Of a DNA stretch of 64,000 bases, positions 7,879 to 16,686 are shown one piece after another. Each line of letters begins with the position of its first letter. Position 1 is the first letter of the stretch. Location of the stretch: NCBI GenBank assembly GCA_900544345.1, contig UQUR01000001.1, positions 1 through 64,000 on the forward strand, read 5' to 3'. The translations under genes and the position numbers were made by a program. The notes below the pieces were generated by a model, which ran no database searches, was not told the origin of the DNA, and worked only from the letters and a program-made list of their open reading frames with translations. This stretch comes from an uncultured Sutterella sp. GTDB taxonomy: Bacteria > Pseudomonadota > Gammaproteobacteria > Burkholderiales > Burkholderiaceae_F.

Positions 7879-9087
7879 TTGAAAAAACCTGTGTATTTGG
7901 ACTACGGTGCCACCACTCCGGTTGATCCCCGAGTGGTCGATAAAATGATTCCATGGCTCTATGAACATTTTGGCAACCCTGCGAGCAGTTCGCACGCATA
8001 TGGACTAGAAGCGAAAGAGGCGGTAGAAGAGGCCCGTTCACAAGTTGCTCAAATGATCAACGCAGACCCTCGCGAAATTGTTTGGACCTCGGGAGCAACA
8101 GAATCTGACAATCTGGCTATTAAAGGAATTGCTCATTTCTATAAAGACCGCGGTAAGCATTTAATTACAGTCAAAACAGAACATAAGGCTGTTTTGGACA
8201 GTATGCGTCACTTGGAAACCGAAGGTTATGAAGTGACCTATATGGATGTGTTACCTAATGGTTTGTTGGATCTGGATGCACTGAAAGCAGCTATGCGTGA
8301 CGATACGATTTTAGTTTCGGTGATGGCTGTCAACAACGAAATCGGTGTGATTCAGGATATTAATGCGATCGGTCAAATGTGCCGTGAACGCGGTATTTTC
8401 TTCCACGTTGATGCCACGCAGGCAATCGGCAAACTGCATTTTGATATGACAAAGGATCCGATCGATCTGATGAGTATGTCTGGTCACAAGGTCTATGGTC
8501 CGAAAGGTATCGGTGCTTTGTACGTTCGCCGTAAGCCGCGTGTGCGCCTTGAAGCACAGATTCATGGCGGTGGCCATGAACGCGGTATGCGTTCGGGGAC
8601 GCTTGCAACGCACCAAATCGTCGGCATGGGTGAAGCCTATCGATTGGCGCGCCTGGAAATGGATGCGGAAAATGCTCGTTTTAAAAAGCTTCGTGATAAG
8701 CTCTGGGCTGGCATTCAAGAAATTCCTGACGTGTATTTGAACGGTGACTGGGAGCATCGCGTTGCAACGAACCTAAATGTGAGTTTTGCATATATTGAGG
8801 GGGAAAGCCTCATGCTGGCTCTCAAAGATGTTGCTGTTTCCTCTGGTTCAGCTTGTACGTCTGCAAGTCTTGAACCTTCTTTTGTGCTTCGTGCCTTGGG
8901 CCGAGACGATGAATTAGCTCACAGTTCTATTCGTTTTACGCTGGGTCGCTTTACCACTGAAGAAGAGATTGATTATGTGGTCGCTCAGTTAAAGGAAAAG
9001 GTTGCAAAATTGCGTGAAATGTCTCCTTTGTGGGAAATGCACCAGGAAGGCGTCGATTTAAATCAAGTAAAGTGGTCTGAACACTAA
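7879..9087 (+). CDS. iscS: Cysteine desulfurase IscS (TTG start)
   Basis: 402 residues; provides sulfur from L-cysteine for Fe-S cluster assembly and tRNA thiolation. PLP lysine is Lys204 (SGHKVYGPKG), His102 (TEHKAV) stacks on PLP, and the persulfide Cys326 lies in SSGSACTSASLEPS. The start is a TTG: gaggag ends six bases before it, no in-frame ATG is nearby, and the first residues (KKPVYLDYGATTPVDPR) align with E. coli IscS. It is the first gene of a tight operon with iscU, iscA, hscB, hscA, fdx and iscX. The regulator gene iscR normally upstream is missing. The weak start codon may hold down expression. Confidence 0.97.
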   Translation: MKKPVYLDYGATTPVDPRVVDKMIPWLYEHFGNPASSSHAYGLEAKEAVEEARSQVAQMINADPREIVWTSGATESDNLAIKGIAHFYKDRGKHLITVKTEHKAVLDSMRHLETEGYEVTYMDVLPNGLLDLDALKAAMRDDTILVSVMAVNNEIGVIQDINAIGQMCRERGIFFHVDATQAIGKLHFDMTKDPIDLMSMSGHKVYGPKGIGALYVRRKPRVRLEAQIHGGGHERGMRSGTLATHQIVGMGEAYRLARLEMDAENARFKKLRDKLWAGIQEIPDVYLNGDWEHRVATNLNVSFAYIEGESLMLALKDVAVSSGSACTSASLEPSFVLRALGRDDELAHSSIRFTLGRFTTEEEIDYVVAQLKEKVAKLREMSPLWEMHQEGVDLNQVKWSEH

Positions 9088-9106
9088 TATTAAATAAGGG
9101 AATAAG

Positions 9107-9490
9107 ATGCAATACAGTGATAAGTTGATGGATCACTACGAGCATCCCCGCAATGTGGGAACGCTCGACAAAAATGAAAAAGATGTCGGCACCGGCATGG
9201 TGGGCGCCCCTGCCTGCGGTGATGTTATGCGCCTTCAGATCAAGGTGAATCCCGAAGGGATTATTGAGGACGCAAAATTTAAAACATATGGCTGCGGTTC
9301 TGCTATTGCCTCGAGCTCCTTGGTAACCGAATGGGTGAAAGGGAAATCGTTGGATGAAGCAATGAAGCTTTCCAATGAGCAAATTGCCGAAGAGTTGGCT
9401 TTGCCGCCTGTGAAGATCCATTGCTCGATTTTGGCCGAGGATGCCATTAAGGCCGCGATTGCCGATTACCGCCAAAAACAAGGAAAGTAA
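9107..9490 (+). CDS. iscU: Fe-S cluster assembly scaffold IscU
   Basis: 127 residues, the usual length. The three cluster-ligand cysteines are Cys37 (APACGD), Cys63 (YGCGSA) and Cys106 (KIHCSI), with Asp39 beside the first. The HscA-recognition motif LPPVK is at residues 99-103. It receives sulfur from IscS and hands the [2Fe-2S] cluster on with HscA/HscB. It starts 19 bases after iscS in the same operon. Confidence 0.98.
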   Translation: MQYSDKLMDHYEHPRNVGTLDKNEKDVGTGMVGAPACGDVMRLQIKVNPEGIIEDAKFKTYGCGSAIASSSLVTEWVKGKSLDEAMKLSNEQIAEELALPPVKIHCSILAEDAIKAAIADYRQKQGK

Positions 9491-9491
9491 G

Positions 9492-9815
9492 ATGGCTGTT
9501 ACACTGACAGAAAAAGCTGCCCGACACGTTGAAGCTTATTTAACAAAAAGGGGCAAAGGAATCGGTCTGCGGCTTGGTGTGAAGACTTCGGGTTGTTCCG
9601 GCATGGCTTATAAGCTGGAGTTTGCTGATGTGATCGAACCCGATGATCAGGTTTGGGAATCTTTCGGTGTCAAGGTGGTCGTTGATGCCAAGAGCTTGCC
9701 CTATATTGACGGAACGGAACTTGACTATACGAGAGAAGGTCTCAATGAAGGTTTCAAGTTCCACAATCCTAATGAGAAAAGTCACTGCGGTTGCGGTGAG
9801 TCCTTTTCCGTTTGA
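9492..9815 (+). CDS. iscA: Fe-S cluster assembly / carrier protein IscA
   Basis: 107 residues. The A-type carrier cysteines are present: one in SGCSGMAY and the pair in HCGCGESF at the C-terminus. The frame opens 17 codons earlier inside iscU, but the Met chosen here (MAVTLTEKAARH) has aaggaa just upstream and fits the family length. It follows the iscU stop by a single base, so the two are probably translationally coupled. Confidence 0.96.
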   Translation: MAVTLTEKAARHVEAYLTKRGKGIGLRLGVKTSGCSGMAYKLEFADVIEPDDQVWESFGVKVVVDAKSLPYIDGTELDYTREGLNEGFKFHNPNEKSHCGCGESFSV

Positions 9816-9829
9816 GATGGTTCTCAAGC

Positions 9830-10327
9830 ATGAGTCAGAAAGATTATTTTGCTCTTTTGGATCAACCGCAGACTTATGCGGTTGATTCGTTATCTTTAGA
9901 AGCCGTAAAAAATACACTTCTAACCCGACTGCACCCGGATCGTTTTGTTAACTGCAGTGCATTGGAAAAACGATTGGCCGAACAAATGAGTGTGCAAATC
10001 AATGAAGCTTATCGGACCCTAACCGATGACCTATTGCGTGCTCAATATCTTTGTCGCTTAAGGGGATTTGATGTTAATGAGCATCGTCCGATGCCGGCCG
10101 ATTTTCTGATGCGTCAAATGCAGGCTCATGAGGCGCTTGAAGCTTGCGAGCAAAGTCACGATGAGACGATGCGCTTTGCTCTTTTGCGTGAAGTGCAATT
10201 AAGTCAAAAACGCCTCATCGAGACCATTCGTAAGGCTTTTGATGACGATCATGATGATCGGGCAGCCTATGAAGCCACGCGAGAGCTGATGTTTGTTCAA
10301 AAACTCTTAGCTCAAATTCAACCCTAG
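9830..10327 (+). CDS. hscB: Co-chaperone HscB (J-domain protein)
   Basis: 165 residues. The N-terminal J-domain has the HPD motif (LHPDRF) that stimulates the ATPase of HscA, followed by the C-terminal three-helix domain that binds IscU. The start MSQKDYFALL was chosen by similarity to the family; the frame extends six codons upstream into iscA. It sits in its standard place before hscA. Confidence 0.95.
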   Translation: MSQKDYFALLDQPQTYAVDSLSLEAVKNTLLTRLHPDRFVNCSALEKRLAEQMSVQINEAYRTLTDDLLRAQYLCRLRGFDVNEHRPMPADFLMRQMQAHEALEACEQSHDETMRFALLREVQLSQKRLIETIRKAFDDDHDDRAAYEATRELMFVQKLLAQIQP

Positions 10328-10337
10328 GATAAATTTC

Positions 10338-12209
10338 ATGGCTTTATTGCAAATTGCCGAGCCCGGCATGTCAGCTGATCCGCACCAGCACAGACTTGCC
10401 GTCGGTATTGATTTGGGCACAACCAACTCTTTGGTTGCTACGGTAAAAAACGCTGAGACTGTGGTGCTTGCTGACCATGAGGGCAGAAAATTGCTGCCTT
10501 CGGTTGTTCAGTATCTTGCTGACGGCTCTACGCTTGTTGGTTTTGATGCCCGTCGTTCGGTGAGTGAAGATCCCCAAAATACGATTGTGAGCGTCAAGCG
10601 CTTTATGGGGCGAAGCCGCTCGGAATTAAAGTCTTTGTCTAGCCTGCCATACGAGTTTGCCGACTCTGAAGGGATGCTTAAAGTAAAGACTGTTGCGGGA
10701 GAAAAAAGCCCGGTGGAGATTTCTTCGGAAATTTTAAAAACTTTGCGTCAGCGTGCCGAAGAGTCTCTTGCAGGAGAACTCGTTGGAGCAGTCATTACGG
10801 TGCCGGCCTACTTTGATGATGCACAGCGTCAGGCTACAAAGGATGCTGCACGATTGGCAGGGTTAAATGTATTGAGGCTTTTAAACGAACCAACCGCTGC
10901 TGCTCTTGCCTATGGACTCGATGAGGGAGCCGAGGGTCTTTACGTGATCTACGACCTTGGTGGAGGTACGTTTGATGTCTCTGTTTTAAGACTTACCAAG
11001 GGCGTCTTTGAAGTGCTGGCAACGGGGGGCGACTCTGCTTTAGGCGGAGATGACTTTGATCATCGGATTTTTTGCTGGGTTCTCGAGCAGGCTCATTTAA
11101 CCGAGATTCTTTCGCCTGAGGATAAAAGTAGCATTATGGTCGCAGCTCGTGCGGCTAAAGAGGCCCTGAGTACGTCTGAAGAGGCGGCTTTAAGTGTTGT
11201 GCTCTCAAGCGGAAAGCAAGTCACTCTCACATTGACCCGCCAGGTATTTAAAGAACTTACCTGTCGTTTGGTTAAAAAGACGATCGATACGCTTGATCGA
11301 GTAATGTGTGATGCCAAACTCGAGCGCAAGGATATTCAAGGTCTGGTTTTGGTAGGCGGATCGACTCGGATGCCTGTAATTCGCCAGGCTGTGAAAGAGT
11401 ATTTGGGATTTGATCCGCTCGATAACATCAATCCCGATGAAGTGGTAGCCGTTGGAGCCGCTAAACAAGCCAATTTGCTTGCGGGCAATAGCGCAGGAGA
11501 CGATTGGCTCTTGCTGGATGTGACACCGCTTTCTCTAGGATTGGAGACTATGGGCGGTTTGGTTGAGAAGATCATTCCGAGAAATACGCCGATACCTGTT
11601 GCTATGGCGCAGGATTTCACAACATTTAAAGATGGCCAGACAGCTATGGCTATTCATGTTGTGCAAGGAGAGCGTGAAGTCGTTGATGCCTGTCGCAGTC
11701 TGGCAAGATTTGAATTGCGAGGTCTGCCGGCATTGGTAGCAGGAGCGGCAAGAATTCGTGTTACTTTCAGCGTAGACGCTGATGGCCTTTTGTCGGTCTC
11801 AGCTCGTGAGACTCAGACCGGGGTTGAAGCTCATGTAACGGTTAAGCCCTCTTACGGTTTAACCGATGAAGAAATCATGCGTATGTTAAAAGAGGGAACC
11901 GGTTACGCTGAACAAGATATGCACGAGCGTGCCCTGCGTGAAGAAGAAGTGGAATCGCGCAGGCTCATTGAGTCTACGGTCGGTGCGCTTGCCACTGATG
12001 CAGATCTACTCAGTGGAAGTGAGCAAACTCATATACGCGATTTGATCAATGAGCTTTTGTCTGCAATTAATGAGCACAATCTTGACCAAATCAAGTCACT
12101 GGAGAAAGCATTAACCGAAGCTACAGAAGGTTTTGCTGAGCGCCGTATGGATCGAGCTATTGCACAAGCCCTTTCCGGTAAGAGTGTTGAAGAGATTGAA
12201 GGGAAATAA
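10338..12209 (+). CDS. hscA: Fe-S assembly chaperone HscA (Hsp70 family)
   Basis: 623 residues. The Hsp70 signatures are present: GIDLGTTNS near residue 24, IYDLGGGTFDVSVL, and the third signature VLVGGSTRMPVIR. The 20-residue N-terminal extension before the first phosphate loop is typical of HscA rather than DnaK. The C-terminal lid is short. It drives cluster release from IscU together with HscB, which is encoded immediately upstream. Confidence 0.97.
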   Translation: MALLQIAEPGMSADPHQHRLAVGIDLGTTNSLVATVKNAETVVLADHEGRKLLPSVVQYLADGSTLVGFDARRSVSEDPQNTIVSVKRFMGRSRSELKSLSSLPYEFADSEGMLKVKTVAGEKSPVEISSEILKTLRQRAEESLAGELVGAVITVPAYFDDAQRQATKDAARLAGLNVLRLLNEPTAAALAYGLDEGAEGLYVIYDLGGGTFDVSVLRLTKGVFEVLATGGDSALGGDDFDHRIFCWVLEQAHLTEILSPEDKSSIMVAARAAKEALSTSEEAALSVVLSSGKQVTLTLTRQVFKELTCRLVKKTIDTLDRVMCDAKLERKDIQGLVLVGGSTRMPVIRQAVKEYLGFDPLDNINPDEVVAVGAAKQANLLAGNSAGDDWLLLDVTPLSLGLETMGGLVEKIIPRNTPIPVAMAQDFTTFKDGQTAMAIHVVQGEREVVDACRSLARFELRGLPALVAGAARIRVTFSVDADGLLSVSARETQTGVEAHVTVKPSYGLTDEEIMRMLKEGTGYAEQDMHERALREEEVESRRLIESTVGALATDADLLSGSEQTHIRDLINELLSAINEHNLDQIKSLEKALTEATEGFAERRMDRAIAQALSGKSVEEIEGK

Positions 12210-12211
12210 TC

Positions 12212-12547
12212 ATGCCTAAGATTACTGTTTTGCCTCATCCGACTGTTTGCCCGCAAGGAAAAACCTTTGAGGTTAAGCCCGGGGTAAAGCTCGCTCGCGC
12301 CCTTTTAGCAAACGGAGTGGGTATTGAGCACGCATGTGAATTTTCAGGAGCCTGTTCCACCTGTCATGTGATTGTCCGCCAAGGTTTTAATTCTTTAAAT
12401 GAACCAGAAGATGAAGAGCTCGATATGCTCGATCAAGCTTGGGGAGTAACCTCAACGTCTCGATTATCTTGCCAAACGGTGGTTGGAGAGCAAGACCTGA
12501 TTATTGAAATTCCCAAGTACAGCCGTAATCACGCCAAGGAACATTAA
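12212..12547 (+). CDS. fdx: [2Fe-2S] ferredoxin of the ISC system
   Basis: 111 residues, adrenodoxin type. Cluster ligands are Cys42, Cys48, Cys51 (ACEFSGACSTC) and Cys87 (RLSCQT). It supplies electrons during cluster assembly. It starts two bases after the hscA stop. Confidence 0.97.
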   Translation: MPKITVLPHPTVCPQGKTFEVKPGVKLARALLANGVGIEHACEFSGACSTCHVIVRQGFNSLNEPEDEELDMLDQAWGVTSTSRLSCQTVVGEQDLIIEIPKYSRNHAKEH

Positions 12548-12549
12548 CC

Positions 12550-12741
12550 ATGCGCTGGACCGATACTGTACAAATTGCCGAAGCACTCTGCGATGAGTAT
12601 CCGGATGTCAATCCGCTAAAGCTGCGCTTTACTGAACTTCATGCGATGGTGCTGGAGTTAGACGGATTTGATGATGATCCTGAAAAAAGCAATGAGGCTA
12701 TTTTAGAAGCTATTTTGCAGGCTTGGCTTGATGAACTTTAA
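12550..12741 (+). CDS. iscX: IscX (YfhJ), small acidic ISC accessory protein
   Basis: 63 residues, with the family start MRWTDTVQIAEAL and the acidic end WLDEL. IscX binds IscS and iron and modulates the desulfurase. It begins two bases after fdx and ends the ISC part of the operon. Confidence 0.94.
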   Translation: MRWTDTVQIAEALCDEYPDVNPLKLRFTELHAMVLELDGFDDDPEKSNEAILEAILQAWLDEL

Positions 12742-12752
12742 AGGTATGGGTT

Positions 12753-13493
12753 ATGCGTTTTGACGTCGTCACGCTCTTTGAACCGATGTTTGCGGCCGTT
12801 TCTGAACAAGGCATTACAGCTAGAGCAAGAAAACGGGGACTTTGGTCATTGCATACATGGAATCCTCGAGAAGAGACTGATGACAACCACAGAACAATTG
12901 ACGATCGTCCTTTTGGCGGCGGCCCCGGCATGGTAATGATGGCTGAGCCCTTGGCAAAGACTGTTAACCGTATTCGTCGCTCGGGCAACCAGGGGCGCAT
13001 TATTAGCTTTGCTCCGAACGGTCCCCGATTAACGGATGAAACGGTTAGACGGTGGGTGGCAGACAATCAGGATATGATTTTGATCTGCGGTCGTTACGAA
13101 GGAATTGATCAGCGTTTTTTAGATCGTTATGTTGATGAAACTGTCAGTGTCGGTGACTTTGTGCTCTCGGGAGGGGAGCTTGCTGCAATGGTGTTAATTG
13201 ATGCGGTTGTGCGGCAGTTGCCTGGGGCTATTAAAGAACTTTCAACGCTCGATGAGTCTTTTTCAACTGGGCTATTGGATGCACCGCATTACACTAGGCC
13301 TGAAATTTGGAAAGGCGAAAGCGTTCCCGAAGTACTTCTAACAGGGCATCACGCCAACATTGCACGCTGGACGCGTGAAAAAGCTTTAGAAATCACTTTG
13401 AGCACTCGCCCGGATCTGATTGCCAAAGCCGAAAAAGAATCTAAATTGATGCCCTCTGATTTGCTTTGGCTCAAAAAACACGGCTGGAAGTAA
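12753..13493 (+). CDS. trmD: tRNA (guanine-37-N1)-methyltransferase TrmD
   Basis: 246 residues. Family motifs: MRFDVVTLFEPMF at the start, RPFGGGPGMVM, and the knotted SAM-binding part ICGRYEGIDQRF with SVGDFVLSGGE. The C-terminal HYTRPEIWKG is also typical. It methylates G37 of tRNAs reading CNN codons and prevents frameshifting. It is usually in rpsP-rimM-trmD-rplS; here it is downstream of iscX by 11 bases, without rpsP and rimM, and rplS lies 1.8 kb further on behind two minus-strand genes. Confidence 0.97.
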   Translation: MRFDVVTLFEPMFAAVSEQGITARARKRGLWSLHTWNPREETDDNHRTIDDRPFGGGPGMVMMAEPLAKTVNRIRRSGNQGRIISFAPNGPRLTDETVRRWVADNQDMILICGRYEGIDQRFLDRYVDETVSVGDFVLSGGELAAMVLIDAVVRQLPGAIKELSTLDESFSTGLLDAPHYTRPEIWKGESVPEVLLTGHHANIARWTREKALEITLSTRPDLIAKAEKESKLMPSDLLWLKKHGWK

Positions 13494-13500
13494 AAGTCCA

Positions 13501-13773
13501 CTACTTTTTGAGTTCTTTTTCCAAGAGTTTTTGTAGCAATTCGTTTTCCCTGCGAAGTCTGAGAAGTTCGGTTTGCAGTTCTTCGTTTTTTCTTTCTAAT
13601 GAATTATCAGAGTCGACAGCTTGGCCGATTCCTTTGGGACTTTTGGCTGGCTGCTTGTGTTTGCCCAATAAGTACCAAATTGCCACAGCTAGAAAGATAA
13701 GCAAAATGAGGTTCGGAATACCAGGCAACAGAGTAGCGCCGAGAAAATGAGGATTAAAAATATGATGCATCAT
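13501..13773 (-). CDS. Small membrane protein with C-terminal coiled coil
   Basis: 90 residues; I do not recognise a named family. One hydrophobic helix lies at about residues 16-38 (ILLIFLAVAIWYLLG), then a basic linker, then a Leu-rich coiled coil at about 58-90 (ERKNEELQTELLRLRRE...). The start has agaggag four bases upstream; a second Met follows directly. It is convergent with trmD, leaving seven bases between the stops. The shape suggests a membrane-anchored oligomeric scaffold, which is inference only. Confidence 0.7.
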   Translation of the reverse strand: MMHHIFNPHFLGATLLPGIPNLILLIFLAVAIWYLLGKHKQPAKSPKGIGQAVDSDNSLERKNEELQTELLRLRRENELLQKLLEKELKK

Positions 13774-13904
13774 ACGGCTCCTCTTTTGAGAAATAGACTG
13801 TCCGAAATCGGTTAGATAGGTCTTCTTTTCTCAATTATAAAGCAGGATATTGCGAATTTTTCCGCTTGAAACTAATCGCGCTTAAGCTCTGTTAAAGTCT
13901 AGGA

Positions 13905-13950
13905 AAAAAATACCCAAGGTATATTTTTCTGGGTGAGCAATACCTTGGGT
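13905..13950 (-). terminator. Terminator of the amino-acid binding protein gene
   Basis: Arms acccaaggtat (13912-13922) and ataccttgggt (13940-13950) are exact reverse complements; the minus strand continues into a run of seven T. Confidence 0.85.
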
Positions 13951-13962
13951 TTAGTTGACAGG

Positions 13963-14709
13963 CTAGTGCGTCTTTTTGCCTAACCACTTTTCGTAGATTT
14001 TGTCGTATTCACCACTTGCTTTGATGGCGGCTAGACCTTTATTGAGTTTTTCAACCAGTGCCTTATTGTTTTTTGAGACTGCAAAGCCGACTTGTTTGGG
14101 ATTGTAGAGGTGAGGTACGATCAACAAATCTTTGTCGTTGTGCTGACTTTGATAGTGTCGTGCCGTTGTATCACCCAAAAGTGCAGCTTCACAACCGCCC
14201 ATTTTCAATTCCATCAATGCCTCAGCCACTTGATCGAAGTTCATTACTTTAGCCCCCTTGACGGATTGAGCCAAAAGAGATCCAGTAGAGCCAATCTGAG
14301 CACAGATAGCTTTGCCCTCAATGTCTTTAAGTTCCGCGTATTTATCTTTGTTTGCCGCTTTAATGACCATCGCTAAGCCAACGTCGTAATAGGGATCGGA
14401 GAAAAGTACTTGTTTTTTACGTTCATCGGTAATCGTGATAGCGGCAACGGCGACATCAATCATATTGGTTTGAAGAGCGGGGATGATGCCAGCAAACTGC
14501 ATATTTTGAATTTTTGCTTCATCACCGACCGCACGAGCGACCGCTTTAATAATGTCCATGTCAAAGCCAACGATTTCTTCGCTTTTTTGATCTTTAAATT
14601 CAAAGGGAGCTAAGCCGGCATCGGTGCCAACGAGGATAGTGCCAGCTTGTGCTGCAGCACTGCCAGCGACAATGGCGGCAAAAATAAGGCTTGAGAGTGT
14701 TTTTTTCAT
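13963..14709 (-). CDS. Periplasmic amino-acid-binding protein (SBP family 3)
   Basis: 248 residues. A signal peptide covers about residues 1-22 (cut near AAAQA/GT). The mature part has the family 3 solute-binding signature (GFDMDIIKAVARAVG) and the ligand-loop ITITDERKKQVLFSDPYY seen in HisJ/GlnH/ArtJ-type proteins. It binds a polar amino acid for an ABC importer, but no permease or ATPase gene is adjacent, so it is an orphan that must use a transporter encoded elsewhere. The ribosome site aaagga is seven bases from the ATG. Ligand specificity cannot be told from sequence by eye. Confidence 0.9.
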   Translation of the reverse strand: MKKTLSSLIFAAIVAGSAAAQAGTILVGTDAGLAPFEFKDQKSEEIVGFDMDIIKAVARAVGDEAKIQNMQFAGIIPALQTNMIDVAVAAITITDERKKQVLFSDPYYDVGLAMVIKAANKDKYAELKDIEGKAICAQIGSTGSLLAQSVKGAKVMNFDQVAEALMELKMGGCEAALLGDTTARHYQSQHNDKDLLIVPHLYNPKQVGFAVSKNNKALVEKLNKGLAAIKASGEYDKIYEKWLGKKTH

Positions 14710-15150
14710 TTTTTAATCCTTTCATCAGAAAATGTTCAAAAGCAGTGCGAAGCAGTTTACAAAATGTTTTTATAGGAAATGAATGTATTAAGTTATTGAA
14801 AATAGACGAATTTTTAGAATATATGTGCGAATAAATAGTAAGATTGGCCGACAAATAGACTGCAAAATTTTCAATAGAGATGCTTTTTTAAATAAAAATC
14901 TTAATTGGCAGCGACCTGAATACTCAATAGTGCTTATTGGTATAGAGACTTTGAGGTATAGGATAGATGCAGAAGCACAAAGCTTTTCGACTTAAAGCGG
15001 AAGGCGGTCGACAAATTGGAAATTTGATTGAAATCAAATTTAATTTATTTAAGGTTTAATTTTCGCAGTGAATGTCTTTTCAATCAGTCCTAATACTTTA
15101 AGGCAAAGGATGGTTCAAAAAATCTTGGAATTTTTTAAGCAAAATCATTG
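14710..15150. other. AT-rich intergenic region between the binding protein and rplS
   Basis: About 440 bases with no convincing ORF or RNA gene. It must hold the promoter of the minus-strand binding-protein gene. Several A/T tracts, including a short palindrome near 15026-15042 (aaatttgattgaaatcaaattt), suggest a regulator or nucleoid-protein site, but nothing specific can be named. Confidence 0.4.
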
Positions 15151-15155
15151 GCTTT

Positions 15156-15163
15156 GCTATACA
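15156..15163 (+). promoter_or_regulatory. Candidate extended -10 promoter of rplS
   Basis: TG-C-TATACA fits an extended -10 element about 130 bases before the rplS ATG; a clear -35 box is missing. A promoter is needed here because rplS is separated from trmD. Confidence 0.4.
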
Positions 15164-15171
15164 ATAGCGAT

Positions 15172-15196
15172 CTTTCCGTTCAATGGGATCGGAAAG
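15172..15196 (+). promoter_or_regulatory. Hairpin in the rplS leader
   Basis: ctttccg (15172-15178) pairs with cggaaag (15190-15196) close to the presumed transcription start. It could be an L19 feedback site or an RNA-stabilising 5' hairpin. Confidence 0.3.
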
Positions 15197-15292
15197 TATT
15201 TTGTTTAATTAAAACCCATCCTATCGGTGGTGACAATGCGCGGACACAGTTTTCCGATCGCAGACCACATGATGATGGTTTTGGAGAAAAAA

Positions 15293-15655
15293 ATGAATCT
15301 TATCCAAACGTTGGAACAAGAAGAAATTGCCCGCGTGAGCGCTGGCAAAACCTATCCTGAATTTGCTGCTGGTGACACGGTTGTCGTGAACGTGAACGTT
15401 GTTGAAGGTTCCCGCAAGCGCGTTCAAGCATACGAAGGTGTTGTGATCGCCCGCCGTAACCGCGGTTTGAACTCCTCCTTTATCGTTCGCAAGATCTCCA
15501 GCGGTGAAGGTGTTGAACGTACGTTCCAACTCTACGCTCCGACGATCGCCAGCATTGAAGTGAAGCGTCGCGGTGATGTTCGTCGCGCTAAGCTCTACTA
15601 CTTGCGTGATCGCGCTGGTAAGGCTGCTCGTATTAAGGAAAAGCTTTCGAAGTAA
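15293..15655 (+). CDS. rplS: 50S ribosomal protein L19
   Basis: 120 residues from MNLIQTLEQEEIAR, the family start; ggag lies about six bases upstream. An in-frame extension to 15227 exists but has no ribosome site. Conserved segments FAAGDTVVVNVNVVEGSRKRVQAYEGVVIARRN and the basic tail identify L19, which sits at the 30S-50S interface. It is a monocistronic unit here, unlike the usual trmD-rplS arrangement. Confidence 0.97.
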   Translation: MNLIQTLEQEEIARVSAGKTYPEFAAGDTVVVNVNVVEGSRKRVQAYEGVVIARRNRGLNSSFIVRKISSGEGVERTFQLYAPTIASIEVKRRGDVRRAKLYYLRDRAGKAARIKEKLSK

Positions 15656-15688
15656 TTCGAGGTATTTTTCAAAAAATACAATTTTAGT

Positions 15689-15740
15689 TCTGACGATTTC
15701 GTCAGAATATCGGGAGGCACGATTTCGTGCCTCTTTCTTT
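15689..15740 (+). terminator. Terminator of rplS (two tandem hairpins)
   Basis: Two hairpins in a row carry the same ATTT loop: ttctgacg/cgtcagaa (15689-15708) and gaggcacg/cgtgcctc (15714-15733), the second followed by tttcttt. Confidence 0.85.
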
Positions 15741-15747
15741 AGGTGGT

Positions 15748-16686
15748 CTACCAGGCAGAAGTTTTTTCAAGCTGCTCGGCCATTGCACAATAAAAATCAT
15801 AACGGCTCTGTGAAATATGACCACTTTGCACAGCCTCCTTAACAGAGCAGGCTGGTTCCTTGAGGTGCTTACAGTTGGCAAAACGACACTGTCCGACGTG
15901 AGCTGCGATATCTGGCATGGCGGCAATAATGTCGTTGAGCGTCAAATGAGCAAGCCCAAACTCTTGAAAGCCCGGTGAATCAATAACAAACCCTTCGGCA
16001 CGATCCAAATCATAAAGTGTAGTTACAGTGGTTGTTTGACGACCTAAGTTGAGTGCCTGAGAGTACTCTTGCGTTTTAGCGTTTGCGTCTTTGACGAGAA
16101 GATTCAGAATGGTTGACTTGCCCATGCCAGACTGACCGACTAAAAGCGAATGACGTGAATTAAAGATGCTGTCTAATTCTTCAATGGTTGAATCTGTAGC
16201 TTTTTCAGCGCTGATTGCATGGGTTTCATAGCCCAAAGCTTTTAGAGATAATAAAAACTCTTCGGCTTCCTTAAAGCCCTCTGACAAATCCGTTTTATTT
16301 TGAATTACACAAGGATGTACGCCTGCAGTATGAGCAGCCAAAAGGGCTTTCCAAACGAACCATGGGTTAAAGCGGGGACGAGAAGCAAAAACAATTACTA
16401 AAGTATCAATATTGGCTGCAAGGGTTTTGGTTCGCCACTCATCTTGTCGAAATAAAAGACTGGTACGTTCTTTAATAGATTCAATCGCAACGGTATTGTC
16501 CACCGCTGGGGAGCAAAGAACCTCATCGCCTACGACCACATCGCCTTTTTTACCTCTTCTGTGAGCCTCGTATAGTTTGCCCATATCATCACGCACAAAA
16601 TGATGCCGCCCGTGGCCAGAAACAACCTGGGCGTGAAAGGCTCCGTTTTCTTTAGTTTTATTCGGCGTTGTGATGGGTTTTCTCAT
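15748..16686 (-). CDS. rsgA: Small ribosomal subunit biogenesis GTPase RsgA
   Basis: 312 residues. An N-terminal OB fold (about 15-80) is followed by a circularly permuted GTPase domain: G4 NKTD at 130-133, then G1 GQSGMGKST at 184-192, then G3 DSPG at 236-239. The C-terminal zinc knuckle uses Cys267, Cys272, His274 and Cys280. It acts in late 30S maturation. Its start lies 29 bases inside the end of the upstream gene, so translation is probably coupled to the pseudo-protease gene. Confidence 0.96.
   Translation of the reverse strand: MRKPITTPNKTKENGAFHAQVVSGHGRHHFVRDDMGKLYEAHRRGKKGDVVVGDEVLCSPAVDNTVAIESIKERTSLLFRQDEWRTKTLAANIDTLVIVFASRPRFNPWFVWKALLAAHTAGVHPCVIQNKTDLSEGFKEAEEFLLSLKALGYETHAISAEKATDSTIEELDSIFNSRHSLLVGQSGMGKSTILNLLVKDANAKTQEYSQALNLGRQTTTVTTLYDLDRAEGFVIDSPGFQEFGLAHLTLNDIIAAMPDIAAHVGQCRFANCKHLKEPACSVKEAVQSGHISQSRYDFYCAMAEQLEKTSAW

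Noticed and set aside
15227..15292. Upstream in-frame extension of rplS
   Set aside because: L19 begins at MNLIQTLEQ and only that ATG has a ribosome site.
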